A stretch of DNA of 64,000 nucleotides from Aquarana catesbeiana (lineage: Eukaryota > Chordata > Amphibia > Anura > Ranidae): positions 73,460,189 to 73,524,188 of the forward strand of contig NC_133324.1 of the NCBI RefSeq assembly GCF_042186555.1, read 5' to 3'. Below, in pieces: positions 58,115 through 64,000 of the stretch (its first letter is position 1; every line of letters begins with the position of its first letter). The translations under genes and the position numbers were made by a program. The notes beneath the pieces are model-generated. The model made no database searches. It was not told where the DNA came from and was given only the letters and a program-made list of their open reading frames with translations.

Positions 58115-58596
58115 TTAAAGTGGTGGTCCACCCTAAAGAAAAACAAAACACAAACACGCTCCTTAAAATTCATTAAAAAACATTTGAAAAAAAAAAATGT
58201 TACTTCCCAGAAATGGGTGTTGCTAGGCAGATCATCCTAATCTGCCACTTCCTACTCCGTGGTTCTTGTCCTCCCTCGCGTTGTCTCCTGGGAGATGAGG
58301 TGCGATGTCTTCTGGGACATGTGTGTGTCCCAGTAGACAGGCGTCCATTCACAAAGCGCCGTGTGACTCGCACATGAGCAGTAGGAAATGGGCAGTGAAG
58401 CCGCAAGGCTCCACTGCCTGTTTCCCTTCGCGAGGATGGCGGTGCCGGCACCCGATCCGGTGGATGGATCGGCCTCGGGGGGGCCGACTTTGCGGGCTCA
58501 CTGGACAGGTAAGTGCCCTTATTAAAAGTCATCAGCTACAACGTTTGTTGTTGCTGACTTTCAACAAAAAAAAAAACAGCCGGACCTCCGCTTTAA
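58115..58596. mobile_element. TTAA-flanked MITE, same family as 10642-11036
   Basis: Starts TTAAAGTGGTGGTCCACCC and ends GGACCTCCGCTTTAA. TTAA lies on both sides. The interior shares CTTCTGGGA, AGTGAAGCCGCAAGGCT-like and ACTGGACAGG words with 10642-11036. Confidence 0.8.
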
Positions 58597-58599
58597 ACA

Positions 58600-59300
58600 G
58601 GATGTGAAGACAGAACCAGTGCTATCTGATCTGCAGATTCCCGTTACCCCTGCTCCTTGTAATCTGCTTCTATGATCAACTTCCTGTATTACCCGGCCTG
58701 CCTTTGGACTCTCCTTGCTTTCTGCCTGCACCTGACCCTGGCTCGTCTTTGACCTTGATTCTGCCTGCTCCCTTAAGTACTACGCTGCCCTCCAGTTAGC
58801 TACCCAGCCTGTGACCCGACTTGCTCTGCCTATTGCACCTGCTCCAGTATCTCCTGTCTGTGTGAAGATCCAGTCTGCCTGCACCTGCTTGTGATCCATA
58901 TGCCTCTGGGCTGGTCCACTGTCTGTCAGCGCCAGCATCCGGTTGATCCAGTTTCCAGCCTGTCTGCTGTTCTGATCCTTCACCTTGCTGGTACTCATCC
59001 TTGCAGCATCAGGAACCCCAGAGCCATTCTAACAGCTGACCCGCCAGATACTTATACCATTCTGCACTCCTGAGCCACCTGTCTGCTTTATCAGGAGCCG
59101 CGAGTCAGATATGGAGGGAGGCCTTCCTCTGCACTCATCTGGCTCATCCGCCTGGTATGTAGGAACGTGACAGTACAGTTGTATAGGGGAATGATGCACT
59201 TGGAAGGTTCCCATTTAGTGGGTATTCTGACCAAGTAGGGAAATACTTACTGCATGTCATGGACAGGGGTCCATATCCACAGGGAGATGGAGAGTCCAAG
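58600..59300. other. No gene seen; CT-rich repeat-like stretch
   Basis: CTGCCTGC-, CCTGACCCTGG- and TTGACCTTG-rich sequence similar in style to 41270-41550. No protein domain. Confidence 0.4.
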
Positions 59301-59394
59301 AGATACAGGAGTGCACCTGAGGCTGTGTGGAGTTAAAGGGGTCATGGGGTGATACAGGAACGTAAAGAGTCAACTTGTTACGGAGTGAAACAGG

Positions 59395-59690
59395 ATGCTC
59401 AAGGGGCTCTGGAGTCACAAGGAGAGCCAGAGTGCTCAGAGGTCACTGGATAACACAGGAGACACAGGAGTCATCAAAGATACAGGAGTTGTTGCTGGAG
59501 ACACAGATGTTGGAGACTCAGGGGTCACTGGAGACACAGAGGTTCCTGGGGACGCATAGGTTCATGGAGTCACCGGATGCACAAGGGGTCACAGAGTCAC
59601 TAGGGTCATTTGACTACACGGGATCTCAGAGTTTCTGAAGGCATAGAAGCATTGGGGCCACTGGAGTGCACAGGGGTGCTGGTGTCTGTG
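59395..59690. repeat. Degenerate minisatellite, GGAGACACAGGGGTCACTGG-like
   Basis: Repeated GGAGACACAG, GGGGTCACTGGA and CACAGGAGTCA words with irregular spacing. Confidence 0.65.
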
Positions 59691-59939
59691 ACACAGGCAG
59701 CAATTGGAAGCATGAAGAATGCTGGGATTTCAGCTTAGGCATACGGAAATGCAGTTTAGCAACCTGCTACTTATCCTTTTATGGCGGTGCCTGAGTGCTG
59801 ATTGGCTGTGGTGTTGGCACTATGGATGGAAACCAGAAGTTCCGACAACTGCGTACCGGAGAGAAGACATGGTGCTGAATCAGGGATGAAATAGGTTTGA
59901 CAGCTTTCCCAATCATTCTTTGCAGTTAGTTGCAGGAAG

Positions 59940-60300
59940 TTACTCCCCCCAACTTCACACAATGGTTATGCACAGAGCAGCCCCAATCCTCCTCTTCTCA
60001 GGGTGCCCGTTGGGGCTCCTGGCCACTCCCTCCTGCAGAGTGCCTCCATGGCAAGCAGCTTGTTATGGGGGCACCCGAGCAGGCTCGCTTCCAAGCAATG
60101 GCTCTGTGTGTCCAGTCACACACGGAGCATGGGTCGGCCCTGCCCCCATTCTCTCCTCATTGGTTCTCCAGCTGTGATTGACAGTAGTGAGAACCAATAG
60201 CTTCCGCTGCTTTCTCAGCCAATGAGGAAGAAGAGATGTGGGAAAGCTGATGCTCTCGTGCACATCGCTGGATCGAGTTGGGGCTCAGGTAAGTATTAGG
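59940..60300. mobile_element. TTAA-type MITE fragment, inverse of 26379-26865 family
   Basis: GTGCACATCGCTGGATCGAG, GGGGCTCAGGTAAGTAT and AATGAGGA blocks match the reverse strand of 26379-26865. Ends are not intact. Confidence 0.7.
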
Positions 60301-60571
60301 GGTGCTTGCTGCACACAGAAGTAAAGAACATCGCCCAAATAGAGAAAACAGTAATAAGATAAGAAGACTGCAAGAAAAATTTTGTACGATGAGCAATCGG
60401 CCGATTATCTGATCATTAGTATAGTGCTTTCGACAGCCGATTCTGACTTTTTGGATGACAAAAACTGCAGGTGCAGGCTATAGTATTTTTATCGCAAGTA
60501 AACACAACGCCCGATTTTTGCATTAGTACAGTTTTCATCCCAAAAAAATTAGAAGACCAAGACTATGCATG

Positions 60572-62452
60572 CAGGGCTGGTGCAAGGATTTTTGACACCC
60601 TAGGCGAAACCTCATTTTGCCGCCCCCCTCACAGCCTCACCAGCGCCCATCAAATACAGCCTCGCCATCGCCTATCAATGCCGCTTCACCAGCGACCATC
60701 AAATGCAGCCTCGCCAGCGACCATCAAATGCAGCCTCGCCAGCGCCCATCAAATGCAGCCTCGCCAGCGACCATCAATGCCGCTTCACCAGCGACCATCA
60801 AATGCAGCTTTGCCAGCAACCATCAATGCCGCTTCACCAGCGCCCATCAAATACAGCCTCACCAGCGCCTATCAATGCCGCTTCACCAGCGACCATCAAA
60901 TGCAGCCTCGCCAGCGACCATCAAATGCAGCCTTTCCAGCGACCATCAAATGCAGCCTCGCCAGCAACCATCAAATGCAGCCTCGCCAGCGACCATCAAA
61001 TGCAGCCTCGCCAGCGACCATCAATGCCGCTTCACCAGCGACCATCAAATGCAGCCTCACCAGTGACCATCAATGCCGCTTCACCAGCGACCATCAAATG
61101 CAGCCTCACCAGCGCCTATCAATGCCGCCTCGCCAGCGACCATCAAATGCAGCCTCGCCAGCGACCATCAAATGCAGCCTCTCCAGCGACCATCAAATGC
61201 AGCCTCGCCAGTGACCATCAAATGCAGCCTTGCCAGCGACCATCAAATGCAGCCTCACCAGCGCCCATCAAATGCAGCCTTGCCAGCGACCATCAAATGC
61301 AGCCTTGCCAGCGATCATCAATGCCGCTTCACCAGCGACCATCAAATGCAGCCTCGCCAGCGACCATCAAATGCAGCCTCGCCAGCGACCATCAAATGCA
61401 GCCTTGCCAGCGACCATCAATGCCGCTTCACCAGCGACCATCAAAGGCAGCCTCGCCAGCGACCATCAAATGCAGCCTCGCCAGCGACCATCAAATGCAG
61501 CCTCGCCAGCGACCATCAAATGCAGCCTCGCCAGCGACCATCAAATGCAGCCTTGTCAGCGACCATCAACGCCGCTTCGCCAGCGACCATCAAATGCAGC
61601 CTCGCCAGCGACCATCAAATACAGCCTCAGGGGGGACATTTGAAGAGCAGATCAGTCAATATAATACATATACACACACATTTTAAAACTACATTTCATT
61701 GTTATCACATATACAATCTCTTTAACTCAACAGTTTTTACTTAACACCTGTTCCTCGCTTGCACCAACTCTGCTGTACTGCCTGTGTACCTGCCTGCTGC
61801 TTCTGTTCTGTGTCGGACTGTTGGTGCGGTGCCTGGTGCCTCTTCCAGTTCCAGCCAGCCCAGGCTCCATCTGTCCCCAAGCCCAGAGAGCCACTGCCAC
61901 GCCATGCTATATCCCATTCCCATGATGCATCATGCATCCTCCATCCATGTACTCCGCTCCAGTAGTGACGGCCAGGAGAACGTGGGGGGGGGGGCGAGCG
62001 TGGGGGGGCGGGAGCCAAGCTGGGGGGCTCTGCTGCTGGCCTGGACACACACAGAAAATGGACAGTGTTGCTGTTCAGAGCGGTCTCGTGAGACATGACA
62101 GTGTCAGGAGGAGAGCGGAGAACGGAGAGGGAGGGGGAAGGGGGGGCTGCTGCTGCTGCCTGACACTGTGACACTCATCGATCAGGGAGCGCCCTGGGCG
62201 TTGCTGGACAGACATGTGACACTCGCTGGTTGCTCATATCATGATAGAAGAGCAGAGAGGAGGGATTACTGTCTGGAAACACTGTGCACATTAGAGCGGC
62301 GAGCGGGGGGTTGGGGGGTGGCGGCAGCGCTGCTTGACATGGCTCTGTGGAGGACAGACAGTGCGGGAGTAAAATAGCCAGTTGCCGGGCGCCCTAGGCG
62401 GCAGTGCGCCCTAGGCGGTTGCCTAATCCGCCTAGTGGTAGCACCGGCCCTG
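60572..62452. mobile_element. hAT MITE with minisatellite, 8-bp duplication TATGCATG
   Basis: Termini CAGGGCTGGTGCAAGGA and GTAGCACCGGCCCTG are inverted. Perfect TATGCATG duplications lie at 60564-60571 and 62453-62460. CCCTAGGCG occurs inverted near both ends. The right part (61740-62400) is GC-rich and noncoding. Confidence 0.92.
60640..61630. repeat. Minisatellite, 25-bp unit
   Basis: About 40 copies of CAGCCTCGCCAGCGACCATC-AAATG, with a recurring shorter variant (CATCAATGCCGCTTCACCAG). All three plus-strand frames stay open as an artefact. Confidence 0.95.
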
Positions 62453-62702
62453 TATGCATGCTATGAAACAAACAAATTCATTACAATACAATTCATTACA
62501 TTACATCAACTTCTGAAGTTGTACTCTGTCATATGAGAATTTTCATAAGTGGAGTAACCTCTTAATTTTAGATATGAGACAAAATGCAACAAAAAATGGA
62601 CGCTCATTTGTCTGATAGTCTCATTGTGTGTAATAGGCTCCACCCTAGCAGACATACGTATTTACACCGTGACCGCACCTATACTAGGCCAACCAACTAA
62701 GC

Positions 62703-63311
62703 CAGCCTTTCTCAAACTTTTTCACATGGAGGAACCTTTGAAATAACTTTAAGGTCTTAGGGAACCCCTGCCAATAATTACTATATCCCCAGCTCCCGTT
62801 ACATGAGCATGGTGGTCAGTGGTAGGAATGCTCCTTACATTGGTGATCAGTGGGAAGAATGCTCCTTACATTGGTGATCAGTGAGAAGAATGCTCCTTAC
62901 ATTGGTGATCAGTGGGAAGAATGCTCCTTACATTGGTGATCAGTGAGAAGAATGCTCCTTACATTGGTGGTCAGTGAGAAGAATGGTCCTTACATTGGTG
63001 GTCAATGGGAAGAATGCTCCTTACATTGGTGGTCAATGGGAAGAATGCTCCTTACATTGGTGGTCAATGGGAAGAATGCTCCTTACATTGGTGGTCAATG
63101 GGAAGAATGCTCCTTACATTGGTGGTCAATGGGAAGAATGCTCCTTACATTGGTGGTCAATGGGAAGAATACCCCCCTTACACATAGCTAAAAAGAACAA
63201 TGTTGTCAATAGTAACTTACCCGAGAGGAAGAAATTACTTATTGGTAACGAAACCCTAGCAATCTCTGAAGGAACCCTAGGGGTTAACGGAACCCTGGTT
63301 GAGAAAGGCTG
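62703..63311. mobile_element. hAT-type MITE with 31-bp minisatellite
   Basis: Left CAGCCTTTCTCAAACTTTTT and right GGTTGAGAAAGGCTG are inverted hAT-like ends, with GGAACCC words near both. The flanks (AACTAAGC, GTATAGGC) match at only 4 of 8 bases, so the duplication is unproven. The array at about 62820-63170 has the unit TGGTGATCAGTGGGAAGAAT-GCTCCTTACAT. Confidence 0.7.
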
Positions 63312-63639
63312 GTATAGGCTAACAACATTCCACCAGAAGAGGAAATTATATAAGCAAGACTTCTGCATTGAGTACAAAGTGTATGGATATTCCCATGCTC
63401 ACCTCTTATAGGTTGCATTAACACCTGTATGTAACGTCTTTTAGCATTTTTCTGGTGTTTTTTCATGCATTTTTATGCGTGATTTTGGCCTCTTGCAAGT
63501 TTTTATACAGCGTTTTTGAGCTTTGCCGTTGTTTTATTAGCCAATCGAGAGAACTATTATCTGTTGCATCATTTCTGCTCTTTTTAGCTTTTTCATTAGC
63601 GTTTTTTTTTAATCATGATTATTCATTTATTACTATTTT

Positions 63640-63690
63640 TCATTAGGGTAAGGGGTTTAGAGTTAAGGTTAGGGTTAGGATTAGGAGTTA
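63640..63690. repeat. Short telomere-like stretch
   Basis: Degenerate TTAGGG-type units (GGTTAGGGTTAGGATTAGG). Only a few units, so an interstitial remnant or chance. Confidence 0.5.
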
Positions 63691-64000
63691 TGCCCCGTAC
63701 ACACGATCGGACTTTCCGACAACAAATGTTGGATGTGAGCTTGTTGTCGGAAGGTCCGACCATGTGTAGGCGCCATAGAACATTTGCTGTCGGACTTTCC
63801 GCCAACAAATGTTTGAGAGCAGGTTCTCAAATTTTCCGATAACAAAACTTGTTGTCGGAAGTTCCGAGCGTGTGTACACAAGTCCGACACACAAAAGTCC
63901 ACGCATGCTCGGAATCAAGCAGAAGAGCGGCACTGGCTATTGAACTCCATTTTTCTTGGCTAATTGTAGATCTTGTACGTCACTGCGTTCTTGACGTTCG
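63691..64000. mobile_element. PIF/Harbinger-type MITE, cut by window end
   Basis: TTA at 63688-63690 is followed by TGCCCCGTACACACGATCGG, the same terminus as 23920. TCCGACAACAAATGTTGG-type words follow. The right end lies outside the window. Confidence 0.8.

Noticed and set aside
60471..61744. Open frames of up to 327 codons rich in Gln/Pro/Ser/His
   Set aside because: They follow the 25-bp repeat in all three plus-strand frames and have no domain or start context.

Overview
The window is a block of repetitive DNA from a large vertebrate genome. It is most likely from a frog, probably a ranid. That inference rests on the mix of elements: Penelope-like retroelements, hAT, Tc1/mariner and PIF/Harbinger elements, many TTAA-flanked MITEs, a CR1-like LINE, a tRNA-derived SINE and an endogenous retrovirus. 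Several terminal sequences (TTAACCACTT..., GCCCCGTACACACGATCGG...) look like repeats I associate with ranid genomes; this is recognition from memory, not a search. I found no intact host protein gene, no rRNA or tRNA gene and no CRISPR array. Most open frames come from tandem repeats or are shadows of transposon fragments.

Layout. 1-4300: a 109-bp-period tandem array leading into a broken hAT transposase with a BED finger. 4300-11190: MITEs, a fold-back Tc1 element, and a CR1-like LINE split by a TA-flanked element. 11191-23911: a head-to-head pair of Penelope-like elements (RT plus GIY-YIG endonuclease) forming an inverted repeat of about 2.5 kb per arm. The right arm is interrupted at 15730-21762 by a minus-strand retrovirus with two 455-bp LTRs that I read as identical. 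23920-41890: Harbinger-type MITEs, two Tc1-like elements, TTAA MITEs and a hAT MITE with an internal minisatellite.

41888-47586 is a large palindrome. A SINE and a minisatellite-bearing hAT element sit in its left arm, and a second such hAT element sits in its right arm. 47585-53862 is a long TTAA-flanked element. It is interrupted by an insertion (49336-51089) that is almost entirely a 797-bp-arm palindrome and is flanked by a 16-bp target duplication. 53900-64000 holds more MITEs, an inverted-repeat element (56223-57910), two further hAT elements with internal minisatellites, and a Harbinger-type copy running off the end.

Two patterns cut across the families. First, four separate inverted-repeat elements each carry a short motif resembling a hammerhead ribozyme core (CTGANGA, short hairpin, GAAAC, self-complementary hexamer). 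In one of them the motif is next to RT/GIY-YIG coding sequence, which suggests the other three are non-autonomous Penelope-like derivatives. Second, three hAT elements with different termini and perfect 8-bp target duplications carry minisatellites that share the same 15-bp core.

All calls come from reading the sequence. Family names rest on motifs, terminal repeats and target duplications, not on database searches.
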